7,489 nt of DNA from Candidatus Mancarchaeum sp. (lineage in GTDB: Archaea; Micrarchaeota; Micrarchaeia; Micrarchaeales; Micrarchaeaceae): NCBI GenBank assembly GCA_027364995.1, contig DAHXOG010000033.1, positions 1-7,489 on the forward strand, given 5' to 3'. Shown here one piece after another: positions 1-6,170 of the stretch. The position numbers and the translations under genes are program-made. Within the stretch, counting starts at the first letter, position 1. The number at the start of each line of letters is the position of its first letter. Below the pieces are notes generated by a model. The model ran no database searches, was not told the DNA's origin, and worked only from the letters and a program-made list of their open reading frames with translations.

Positions 1-896
1 ATTATTATCACAACCTCGTTAAATATGTATATAAGTGAGTTTTCCGCGGTTGAAAGTATGGATGAAGCTCCTGAAAATATCGTTTTTAGGGAAAGTTTGC
101 TTTGGTTTACATCAGATTGGTTATACGAATAGATGCCTTTAAGGGCCGATGTTGTAGAGCTGACAAACTGAGCTGATGACGTTTGTGAATAGCTTTGCAT
201 CATAGTAGCATCCAAAATGTATGACATCGGCAAAACGATGAAAAGGCTTAGAGCTATTGCCATTATGGCGCCGCCTAGCCTCCTAGTAAAATATAAAGTC
301 CTTAAGACCATGCCAATAGGCAAAAGAATTGGTATTGCAACATATGAGACTACCTTTATTATAGAGTATTGTAGGAACATGCTGAATATGGATAGCGTTA
401 AAAGTTCTATAATATCGCTTAACTGCATAAGAAATGGCCTAAAAAGGCTGCTGAATGATATTGATGCTATTCCTATGCTTAGGTGTATTGATGAGATTAA
501 GCCTGATATCGCATATAATCCTGAAATAGAAAGCAGTAAAGCGCTTGAAACAGTAAATAATGAGGGATAATGCTTTCCGCTTATATTTACCCCTGACAGC
601 CCCATTAGGTATTTTTCAGAGAAGCATATAGGATAGCTGTAGCTTACAGATCCAGTACAAGAGTTCCCTGAGACGCCATAAGCTATAGAATTTGTTATTC
701 CAGTTATTGCGCCTCCGGGAATAAATAATGCTATTATTATGCCTAGTATTGCCGCATTTATAAATGATTCTGTCAATTCGCTCCTGCCAAAATCCCTTAA
801 TTTGCGGTTGTCGAAAGCGTATCCTAATCCGTATATGATACCTCCTACAGCTAGCATTATCGATATGATGCTTATTCCTATTTCATACCCGTACAT
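1..896 (-). CDS. Polytopic membrane protein, VirB6/TrbL/CedA-like candidate; 3' end outside the window
   Basis: Reading the minus strand from the ATG at 896 gives 298 codons without a stop up to the left edge, so the gene is real but its C-terminus is missing. A TAG lies five codons upstream, which fixes the start at this ATG. The product is strongly hydrophobic. Likely membrane segments are at about residues 5-25, 44-66, 113-137, 161-195 (one or two) and 208-230, with a weaker one near 140-158. A loop at 67-112 holds Cys80, Cys91 and a sequon at N104. A basic segment (LRTLYFTRRLGG, 198-209) precedes the last helix. Residues 231-298 are Ser/Thr/Asn-rich with sequons at N259 and N264. It starts 19 nt after the pilin-like gene and is probably co-transcribed. 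By topology and position it could be the polytopic channel component of a VirB6/CedA-like DNA transfer system. That role is inferred; the reading frame is certain. Confidence 0.8.
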   Translation of the reverse strand, partial: MYGYEIGISIISIMLAVGGIIYGLGYAFDNRKLRDFGRSELTESFINAAILGIIIALFIPGGAITGITNSIAYGVSGNSCTGSVSYSYPICFSEKYLMGLSGVNISGKHYPSLFTVSSALLLSISGLYAISGLISSIHLSIGIASISFSSLFRPFLMQLSDIIELLTLSIFSMFLQYSIIKVVSYVAIPILLPIGMVLRTLYFTRRLGGAIMAIALSLFIVLPMSYILDATMMQSYSQTSSAQFVSSTTSALKGIYSYNQSDVNQSKLSLKTIFSGASSILSTAENSLIYIFNEVVII

Positions 897-915
897 TTGT
901 AGCCACGACTAATTT

Positions 916-1308
916 TCATGAAACAGAATTAGCTAGTAAATGAGATGATGCGATTGCAAGTGATGTAGATGCAACACTCAAAACGCTTATTATAATGGCT
1001 CCGATTATTATGTTGATTGCGGCAGTATGGAAATTTGCACGCTTGTCAGGTGGCATTATTTGCCCTATCGCATAGAATACTCCTGCTATTATGAACAAGA
1101 CTGCTCCGAGTATCGGCCCTACTTGCGCAAGGATGGATTTTACATAAGACAATTCGGATATTATGCCTATGGTGTTTGACGCATAAACCATCATTGAAGC
1201 GGCGTTTGATGTTGTTATCAGGTATAATTGCAATACCAATAGAGGTATCAGTATATGCCTTAATCCACGTGAGAGTACGGTTTTCGTTTTCTGAAATTTG
1301 TCGTTCAT
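916..1308 (-). CDS. Small membrane protein with VirB2/TrbC/CedA1-like pilin architecture
   Basis: The 130-residue product has a basic N-terminus, a hydrophobic stretch at about 19-32 and a plausible signal peptidase I site after A36 (TTSNA, then ASMM). The predicted mature part, about 94 residues, has two membrane helices at about 65-84 and 96-120. They are joined by a short polar, basic loop (MPPDKRANFH, 85-94). Signal peptide plus helix, charged cytoplasmic loop and helix is the architecture of VirB2/TrbC conjugative pilins and of archaeal CedA1, whose kinship to VirB2 pilins is established. Small residues (Gly, Ala, Ser, Ile) fill both helices, as in those pilins. The ATG at 1308 has an AAAGG sequence about 7 nt upstream and a strong TATA box further up. 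A polytopic membrane protein gene follows after 19 nt. The pilin assignment is inferred from topology and context; a generic two-helix membrane protein remains possible. Confidence 0.7.
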   Translation of the reverse strand: MNDKFQKTKTVLSRGLRHILIPLLVLQLYLITTSNAASMMVYASNTIGIISELSYVKSILAQVGPILGAVLFIIAGVFYAIGQIMPPDKRANFHTAAINIIIGAIIISVLSVASTSLAIASSHLLANSVS

Positions 1309-1347
1309 TCTAAAACCTTTTACTTATGTATAACTATTTTATATTAG

Positions 1348-1361
1348 TATATATTTAAATA
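1348..1361 (-). promoter_or_regulatory. TATA box for the pilin-like/channel gene pair
   Basis: The 113-nt gap between the 505-residue membrane protein gene and the pilin-like gene is very AT-rich. On the minus strand it reads TATTTAAATATATA, a good archaeal TATA element. Its centre is about 46 nt upstream of the ATG at 1308, so a start site 25 nt downstream would give a leader of roughly 20 nt containing the AAAGG ribosome binding site (1316-1320). A second AT-rich stretch lies just upstream at about 1363-1373. This suggests the pilin-like and polytopic genes form their own transcription unit. No start site was mapped. Confidence 0.5.
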
Positions 1362-1421
1362 CTTTTGTATAAATTAGCGGTTATAGTAAGTCCGGCACAG
1401 CATAACAGATTAGAATTAGCT

Positions 1422-2939
1422 TTAATTTGTTGTATTTTGTGATACTGCAGTATAACTTGCTTTTATGTACGATATTGCATTCGGTATATATGAGTATACT
1501 CCAGTATAGTAGTCGTTTATTTTATTGTATAGATCAGGTTCCGCGACTGTTTCATTTCTGTATTTTACTGTTATGAACGACTTTGCAGTTATTGATATGT
1601 TGGCATTAACATTTCTTAAAGTGGCTATTGCATAAAAAAGGCAGCTCGTGTTTGTATAGACCTTCGTATTTACCGATTTTGTGTCCAAAAAGCGGCCAAA
1701 GCTATATTTGCTAAAGCTGTTTATCAATGAGTCTTCCGTACCTGTAAAATTGCCCACTGCATTTAGGAAGTCGGATGTATTGCGCAGTATGAAGAAGCTT
1801 GCATTTGAGCTTAAGTTCAAGGATATATTGTAGGTTATATCCGAACCAGGGGCACAGTACGAGCCAAGATCATAATAGGGCGGAACGAATGTCTGCGTTT
1901 TGTGGTAGTTGGTTACCCTGCTTAAAACCGGGACTTTTATGGTTTTGTTTATACTAGGTATTGTATAGGTGATATTGCCTATCTTCCCAAGTGTAAGATT
2001 AACCGTATTTATTGGCTTCTCCAATTTTGTAGTGGTATTAGAGTAGTTGTATGGCATGAAATATATGTAGGGTGCACCGTATGTGCTTAGCTTAGACTTA
2101 TTCCACTCCAGTATTGCAACATACGCACTTGTTTCGTTTATTTGGTGGAGTGACGCATTTATTTTAGGTCCGCCTTTATAGAAAAATTGTAGGTTGGAAA
2201 AGTTTGCGGATGTATAGTTTTTGTATAATGAATAATTCAATTCGACATTTAAATCTTCAATTGTTGAATTTTTATTATTGGTAAGGCGTGTTTGGTTTAG
2301 AATTATTTGGGCATGTGGCAATGAATTTAGGTTTATTGATATGCCAAGGGGCCATATGGGAGATATAAGAATTATTACAGCAACTGCAGCCAATGCATAA
2401 TATGTCATTTTATTGTTGTAGTATTTTAATAGGTGATTTTTGATGCCTGCATATCTTTTGGATTCGTCAAATAGAATAGCCAGGAATATGGATATTACAG
2501 AGGCTATAAGCAGATAATATCCGACTATCGCAGTATTTATTGCAAAGTTAACATTTTCACCGAAGCCAAGAAAGTATAATATATCGGGAAGCATTAGGAA
2601 TGAATATGCGTATATAACATATTCTTTATTTTTTATTAAGAGATACAATACGATAAATGCGGCAATTGAAAAAATGCCGTAGTAATCTAGGCTCAGTTTT
2701 AATGTGTAGAATATTGACCCTGCGACTATGAAAGCCAATGACGCTATTATCTCGTACGTGTATAGCCTTTTGCTGAATGAGCCCAGAACACCTAGAATTA
2801 TGAATAATATGAAGGAATAAAGTATGAAATATGAATTATTGGTTATTACGAAATATGCAAGAAATAGTATTGCTATGGCAAACAGGAGTAGAACTGATAA
2901 TAGTTTTACTGCCTTATGCGCATAACCATGCAATAGCAT
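1422..2939 (-). CDS. Seven-helix membrane protein with large sequon-rich ectodomain, family not recognised
   Basis: I do not recognise a family for this 505-residue protein. Seven hydrophobic segments lie at about 12-32, 36-53, 62-82, 86-102, 107-126, 132-157 and 178-202. Positive charges (KRLY near 58, KNK near 104, ESKRY to K177) sit in alternate loops, giving N-terminus in and a 300-residue C-terminal domain outside. That domain (203-505) holds 22 N-X-S/T sequons, from N215 to N502, so it is probably a heavily N-glycosylated surface domain. Its only two cysteines, C362 and C433, could form a disulfide. The ATG at 2939 is 15 nt after the aCPSF1 stop, so read-through from psmB-aCPSF1 is likely. 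The DNA is much more AT-rich than aCPSF1. A cell-surface, adhesion or envelope role is possible, but nothing in the sequence shows one. Confidence 0.8.
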   Translation of the reverse strand: MLLHGYAHKAVKLLSVLLLFAIAILFLAYFVITNNSYFILYSFILFIILGVLGSFSKRLYTYEIIASLAFIVAGSIFYTLKLSLDYYGIFSIAAFIVLYLLIKNKEYVIYAYSFLMLPDILYFLGFGENVNFAINTAIVGYYLLIASVISIFLAILFDESKRYAGIKNHLLKYYNNKMTYYALAAVAVIILISPIWPLGISINLNSLPHAQIILNQTRLTNNKNSTIEDLNVELNYSLYKNYTSANFSNLQFFYKGGPKINASLHQINETSAYVAILEWNKSKLSTYGAPYIYFMPYNYSNTTTKLEKPINTVNLTLGKIGNITYTIPSINKTIKVPVLSRVTNYHKTQTFVPPYYDLGSYCAPGSDITYNISLNLSSNASFFILRNTSDFLNAVGNFTGTEDSLINSFSKYSFGRFLDTKSVNTKVYTNTSCLFYAIATLRNVNANISITAKSFITVKYRNETVAEPDLYNKINDYYTGVYSYIPNAISYIKASYTAVSQNTTN

Positions 2940-2954
2940 ATAACCAATTCCGAA

Positions 2955-4919
2955 TTATTTCAGCCTTATCGAATCAAGGTTCATAGGTGCCCTGCCGTCC
3001 GCATGGACGAGCCTGCCCAAGGTCCTGGCGAGGTCTTCGCATTTCTGCTCTTCGCCGTGCATGGTGAATATGTTCTTTGGCTTGGCGCTAAGCTTCTGGA
3101 CGAAGCTCATGAGCTGATGCCTGTCGCTGTGGCCTGAGAACCCTTCGACAGTCTTTATCTCCATATTTACCTTTGTCTGCACGAGCTTGCCGTCCTCATT
3201 GGGCAGCGGAAGCTCGCTTACGCCATTTTGTATGCGACGGCCCATTGAGCCAGCGCTGTTATAGCCCACGAATATCAATGTGTTTTTAGGATCATCAGCT
3301 AGCCTTTTGAAGTACTCTATACTTGCGCCTCCGTTCATCATTCCTCCGCTGGCAAGTATTATTGAAGGGCCCTTTTCGAATACCTCTTCGCGCTCGCCTT
3401 TTATTACCTCGAATATATCGCTTTCGAATGGGGACCTGTTGCTCAGGATCCTGTTTTTGAGGTTTTCCTTGAGATATTCAGGATATGCAGTATGTATTGC
3501 GCTTGCCTCCAATATCATGCCGTCAAGGAATACAGGAACGTCTAATTTGTATGGGCTGTTATCGCTGGTAAGGTAGCTTTCAAGCACTAGCTGAAGCTCC
3601 TGGCTCCTCCCTACTGCGAAAAGTGGTACCAACACCTTTCCTCCCCTGTCAATTGTCCTTTTTATGGTATTCATAAGGTTGGTCTCAGCATCGTGCCTAT
3701 CCGGCGTTATGTCGCTTGGGCCTCCATAAGTGCTCTCTATAAACAATGAATCTATGCGTGGGTATCTCGTCGATGTAGGGTCGAATAGCCTTGTGAACCC
3801 ATATTTCATGTCTCCCGTATGCACTATGTTGTACATGCCCTCTCCTACATGCATATGCACTGTTGAGCTCCCGAGTATATGCCCGGCGTTATGGTACGTT
3901 AGCTTGAGCTCGTCAGTTATGTTTGTTACCTCGTTGTAATCCCTTGTAATCATGTGCGTGAGCATCTTCCTTATGTCTTTTTCGCCATATAATGGGGTTG
4001 CGCCGCTTCTCTGAACCAATTTTACGTAATCGTTTAGCAGAAGGGCTGCAAGATCTCTTGTAGGAGGCGTGCAGTATATAGGACCTTCATAACCGTACTT
4101 GAATAGGTAAGGCACAAAGCCCATATGGTCCATATGCCCGTGCGTTATCACTACGGCATCCAACTCGTTTATGGAGAAGTTTGCGCTGTCAAGATATGGG
4201 AATGCCTTATTACCCTCCGCATTGGCATTTGCGTCAAGGCCCTTTATCCCTGGCTCAGGGCTTATTCCGCAGTCTATTATGACCTTGGAATGGGGCGTTT
4301 CGAGCAATAAGCAGCTCCTCCCGACTTCCCTAAAGCCTCCAAGCGCGGTGGCCTTAAGCCATTCGCTTTTTGTTATTACCCTGTTTATGTTTTTGCCTAT
4401 GGTGTTGAGGAATTTCTTTCTGAAATCGCTCTCGTTAAACATTAATTGGCGTACGCCTTTTATGGTCTCGCTATCCATTGTCGGGGTTCTGAGCACCCTC
4501 GGAACCCAGCTTGTCTCAGATGCTATGGCTTTTAATGTTGCGCCATGCTTTCCTATGACAAGGCCTGGCTTGATCGCCTCTATGTAGACCTCTCCGAAGT
4601 CAGGCACGAACTTTATGCTGTTGACATTGGCCTCCTTTGGAATCAGTTCCTTGACTATCTCAAGCGCCTTCTCGGGCTGCATCAGCGAAGAGTTATCACT
4701 GCGTATTATGAGCTTTTTCTTTATGGTTGAGGCTATGTTGCGCACAAGGCTCTCATCGTCGTATACTGCCTTTATCTTCTTCACTATGACTATTATGTCG
4801 GGGCCTTCATACTCAGCCTTTACGAACCCAGCCTCGCTTGGAAGCAATGACTGTATCTCTTTAAAAAGCTCTTCTGAACGTTCTTTTGATGTATCCTTTT
4901 CGGTTTTTTTGTCTTCCAA
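2955..4919 (-). CDS. aCPSF1: aCPSF1/FttA: KH-MBL-beta-CASP ribonuclease, archaeal transcription termination factor
   Basis: The 654-residue product has the full family order. An N-terminal KH-like region (about 15-85) is followed by a KH domain with the GXXG loop G123-K124-H125-G126, then a metallo-beta-lactamase fold and a beta-CASP insert. Metal-site motifs visible are D216 (IIDCG), H260-x-H262-x-D264-H265, H347 (AGHILGSS) and D370 (TGDMKYG). Beta-CASP motifs are E395 (IESTYG), H597 (SGHSD) and H621 (MHGE). The C-terminus APMNLDSIRLK is typical of this family. No key residue is missing. The family is a cytosolic zinc-dependent 5'-3' exo/endonuclease that cuts U-rich nascent RNA and promotes termination with RNA polymerase. 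The start is TTG at 4919: a TGA lies four codons upstream and the next Met is residue 80. It lies 57 nt after psmB, an adjacency I recall from other archaea, and 15 nt before the seven-helix protein gene. Confidence 0.97.
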   Translation of the reverse strand: MEDKKTEKDTSKERSEELFKEIQSLLPSEAGFVKAEYEGPDIIVIVKKIKAVYDDESLVRNIASTIKKKLIIRSDNSSLMQPEKALEIVKELIPKEANVNSIKFVPDFGEVYIEAIKPGLVIGKHGATLKAIASETSWVPRVLRTPTMDSETIKGVRQLMFNESDFRKKFLNTIGKNINRVITKSEWLKATALGGFREVGRSCLLLETPHSKVIIDCGISPEPGIKGLDANANAEGNKAFPYLDSANFSINELDAVVITHGHMDHMGFVPYLFKYGYEGPIYCTPPTRDLAALLLNDYVKLVQRSGATPLYGEKDIRKMLTHMITRDYNEVTNITDELKLTYHNAGHILGSSTVHMHVGEGMYNIVHTGDMKYGFTRLFDPTSTRYPRIDSLFIESTYGGPSDITPDRHDAETNLMNTIKRTIDRGGKVLVPLFAVGRSQELQLVLESYLTSDNSPYKLDVPVFLDGMILEASAIHTAYPEYLKENLKNRILSNRSPFESDIFEVIKGEREEVFEKGPSIILASGGMMNGGASIEYFKRLADDPKNTLIFVGYNSAGSMGRRIQNGVSELPLPNEDGKLVQTKVNMEIKTVEGFSGHSDRHQLMSFVQKLSAKPKNIFTMHGEEQKCEDLARTLGRLVHADGRAPMNLDSIRLK

Positions 4920-4922
4920 TAA

Positions 4923-4930
4923 ATCACTTC
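4923..4930 (-). promoter_or_regulatory. Ribosome binding site supporting the TTG start of aCPSF1
   Basis: The minus strand reads GAAGTGAT, one mismatch from the archaeal GAGGTGAT Shine-Dalgarno consensus, followed by 3 nt and then TTG at 4919. The same motif-to-start spacing is seen before the ATG of the TRAM gene. It supports initiation at this TTG. Confidence 0.5.
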
Positions 4931-4949
4931 AGTAAAACGAGAAAATTTT

Positions 4950-4957
4950 ATTATAAA
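4950..4957 (-). promoter_or_regulatory. Possible TATA box for aCPSF1
   Basis: In the 57-nt psmB-aCPSF1 gap the minus strand reads TTTATAAT followed by AAAATTTT. A start site 25 nt downstream would fall near 4928, giving a very short leader of about 10 nt. This could be an internal promoter that adds aCPSF1 expression to read-through from psmB. The T-rich stretch that follows (about 4932-4948) could instead end psmB transcripts. Confidence 0.35.
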
Positions 4958-4976
4958 TAGAATAAGGCAGTATGGC

Positions 4977-5615
4977 TCATTTAAGAGCCGTCGCCTTTTC
5001 CAGATCCTTTCCAGTGTATTCCACATATCCATTGGATTTTGTCATTACTGCTATTGTTATATTGTTGCCTGTTGCGGAATCGCGCCTCATGGCTATATTA
5101 AGCGCCCTTGCTGCAAGCTTGACGCCTTCTTTTACTGTAATGCCAGGCTTATAGCTTTCTTCCAGATAACCCAATGCAGTAAGCGAACCGCTTCCTGTGG
5201 ACGTGAATTTTTCCTGTGTAAAGCCACCTATTGCGTCTAAATTGTATACGTATCCGTCATCGCCATCGACGCCCGCAACTATTAGCTGGACGTAAAACGG
5301 CATCATTTTGTTTTCCTGCAATATTATGGATAAAAGGGTAGCGGCGGACTTTGGAGACATTGGCTTGCCCTCGTTCATCTTGTATATTTCATTCTGTATT
5401 TTTAGTATCCTTATAATCTCTTGAGCGTCACCGACTGCACCGGCAATCGTCATTGCTAGATTCTGGTCTATCATCCAGACCTTCCTTGCCTCGGTACTTG
5501 ATATGAAGGTGTCCATCGTTGCCCTTGAATCTGCTCCGACTATTACTCCATCGCTGCATACTATACCAACTGTGGTAGTCCCCTTCATATATTTTTTCAT
5601 ATCTTTTTCTTCCAT
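4977..5615 (-). CDS. psmB: 20S proteasome beta subunit
   Basis: The 212-residue protein begins with a 12-residue propeptide ending in Gly12. Autocatalytic cleavage there would expose Thr13 (GTTTVG) as the N-terminal nucleophile. Asp29 (GADSRAT) and Lys45 (EARKV) correspond to mature Asp17 and Lys33, and the GSGS turn at 141-144 and RRDSATG at 177-183 match the remaining active-site region. All catalytic residues are present and the length is normal for archaeal beta subunits. It forms the inner heptameric rings of the 20S core and degrades unfolded proteins delivered by PAN or other AAA ATPases. The alpha subunit is not in this window. The start is ATG at 5615, with AAAGGAG 5 nt upstream. aCPSF1 follows after 57 nt and the two are likely co-transcribed. 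Identification is secure. Confidence 0.97.
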   Translation of the reverse strand: MEEKDMKKYMKGTTTVGIVCSDGVIVGADSRATMDTFISSTEARKVWMIDQNLAMTIAGAVGDAQEIIRILKIQNEIYKMNEGKPMSPKSAATLLSIILQENKMMPFYVQLIVAGVDGDDGYVYNLDAIGGFTQEKFTSTGSGSLTALGYLEESYKPGITVKEGVKLAARALNIAMRRDSATGNNITIAVMTKSNGYVEYTGKDLEKATALK

Positions 5616-5620
5616 AAACT

Positions 5621-5627
5621 CTCCTTT
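5621..5627 (-). promoter_or_regulatory. Ribosome binding site of psmB
   Basis: The minus strand has AAAGGAG 5 nt before the ATG at 5615. It is the clearest Shine-Dalgarno sequence in the window and confirms this start over the internal ATG codons at residues 6 and 10. Confidence 0.65.
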
Positions 5628-5646
5628 TACTCTTATTTTTATTAAG

Positions 5647-5655
5647 TTAATATAA
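5647..5655 (-). promoter_or_regulatory. Possible TATA box of psmB
   Basis: The minus strand reads TTATATTAA, 32 to 40 nt upstream of the psmB ATG. Transcription starting 25 nt downstream would begin near 5626, at the edge of the ribosome binding site. The spacing is tight, so the promoter could instead lie further up in the intergenic region. Confidence 0.3.
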
Positions 5656-5786
5656 CTGATGGTTAGAAGGCACTGTAAGCAAAACCATGCGCTTCACATT
5701 CAAATTGTCCCAGTATCCTGTTTTGCACTTCAGGTGCATCGCAACAACTACTCATTCCCAAACAAACACATAATATCGAAAACATT

Positions 5787-5813
5787 TGGACGCCTTAACA
5801 AAAAATGCGTCCA
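5787..5813. repeat. Intergenic inverted repeat, 7-bp arms
   Basis: TGGACGC (5787-5793) and GCGTCCA (5807-5813) are perfect complements around a 13-nt spacer holding an A6/T6 run (5800-5805). It is the most GC-rich element in the otherwise AT-rich 256-nt gap between the TRAM gene and psmB. A weaker 5-bp hairpin (TGCAC/GTGCA, 5724-5738) lies nearby. The only open frames in the gap are 20 codons (minus, 5752-5814) and 28 codons (plus, 5687-5773), and neither looks like a gene. The dyad could be RNA structure in a long psmB leader, an operator, or part of the TRAM 3' end. Confidence 0.4.
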
Positions 5814-5842
5814 TAAAACTGGCCATTAAATTTTCATTGGTT

Positions 5843-5879
5843 AACTATAAAAGGCTTGCTATACTGCCTTTTTATAGTT
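5843..5879 (-). terminator. Long dyad overlapping the TRAM stop codon, terminator or 3'-end hairpin candidate
   Basis: Plus-strand AACTATAAAAGGC (5843-5855) pairs with GCCTTTTTATAGTT (5866-5879) as 13 base pairs with one bulged T, around a 10-nt loop. On the minus strand the 5' arm contains the last codons and the stop of the TRAM gene, and the 3' arm ends in a T-rich tract, with a T6 run about 40 nt further on (5800-5805). It would fold at the very end of the TRAM mRNA and could terminate transcription or protect the 3' end. Both arms also contain a TATA-like TATAAAA, so a promoter facing psmB is an alternative reading. Confidence 0.45.
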
Positions 5880-6111
5880 CTATAATACTTCCATTGCCTA
5901 TGAACTTTTCAGCATTTCCTGCCAATTCCGCATAGCCAAAGGTCCTATGCAACTTTGTTATCCTTACCTTGTAGATGTTGCCTATCCTTGTTTTTGCGTA
6001 GTTTATGAATATCACGAAGTTTCCCGCCTTGCCTATGCCTTCGCCTCGTGCTCCCTTTGCTTCTACCTTTATATCTAGTTCCATTCCCTCTTCTATATCC
6101 ATCTCTGCCAT
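5872..6111 (-). CDS. Small stand-alone TRAM-domain protein, likely RNA-binding/RNA chaperone
   Basis: The product is 79 residues from the ATG at 6111. A TTG at 6123 would add four residues, but GGGTGAT lies 3 nt before the ATG and inside that extension, so the ATG is preferred. Nearly the whole protein is one TRAM domain. It shows the glycine-rich strand turn (KGARGEGIGKAG), the hydrophobic NFVIFINYA strand, the IGNIYKVRITKL strand and the RTFGYAEL end, matching the TRAM pattern of an OB-like RNA-binding barrel. In archaea, single TRAM-domain proteins bind tRNA and other RNAs and act as RNA chaperones, including at low temperature in methanogens. It has its own TATA box and a 73-nt predicted leader with a hairpin, and ends in a strong dyad, so it is probably monocistronic. 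The domain call is firm; the physiological RNA targets are unknown. Confidence 0.92.
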   Translation of the reverse strand: MAEMDIEEGMELDIKVEAKGARGEGIGKAGNFVIFINYAKTRIGNIYKVRITKLHRTFGYAELAGNAEKFIGNGSIIEL

Positions 6112-6114
6112 TCC

Positions 6115-6121
6115 ATCACCC
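6115..6121 (-). promoter_or_regulatory. Ribosome binding site deciding the TRAM start
   Basis: The minus strand reads GGGTGAT then GGA then ATG (6111). The motif lies inside the frame that would be translated from an upstream TTG at 6123, which argues for initiation at the ATG. Confidence 0.55.
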
Positions 6122-6141
6122 AAATGAATTCCGGATGTAAA

Positions 6142-6170
6142 GCATAAACACTACATAATAGTGTTATTGC
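6142..6170 (-). promoter_or_regulatory. Hairpin in the TRAM 5' leader
   Basis: On the minus strand two 12-nt arms (GCAATAACACTA and TAGTGTTTATGC) flank a 5-nt loop (TTATG). Seven base pairs form the inner stem and three the outer stem, separated by a 2x2 internal loop (A-A, T-T). It lies between the predicted transcription start (about 6184) and the ribosome binding site at 6115-6121. A structured leader upstream of an RNA-binding protein suggests temperature-dependent or autogenous control. It could equally be a DNA operator dyad. No U-run follows, so a terminator is unlikely. Confidence 0.45.

Noticed and set aside
217..570. Plus-strand open frame of 117 codons
   Set aside because: It lies entirely antisense to the uninterrupted 298-codon membrane protein frame, has no family-like motifs, and arises from the low stop frequency opposite hydrophobic codons.
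916..1308. Archaeal type IV pilin or archaellin reading of the small pilin-like protein
   Set aside because: The region before the first hydrophobic stretch (SRGLRHIL) does not fit a class III pilin cleavage site well, and two further membrane helices do not fit type IV pilins.
1346..1363. AGTAT...ATACT inverted repeat around the TATA box of the pilin-like gene
   Set aside because: Only 5-bp arms in a sequence made almost entirely of A and T; expected by chance.
3280..4935. Several plus-strand open frames of about 60-140 codons opposite aCPSF1
   Set aside because: They are antisense to a complete, motif-verified aCPSF1 gene and show no recognisable domains.
4820..5032. Minus-strand 70-codon frame across the psmB-aCPSF1 junction
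   Set aside because: It overlaps the ends of two well-supported genes in another frame and has no motif or ribosome binding site of note.
5687..5814. Tiny open frames in the psmB upstream gap (28 codons plus strand, 20 codons minus strand)
   Set aside because: Both are short, lack a clear ribosome binding site and resemble chance frames; one runs through the inverted repeat.
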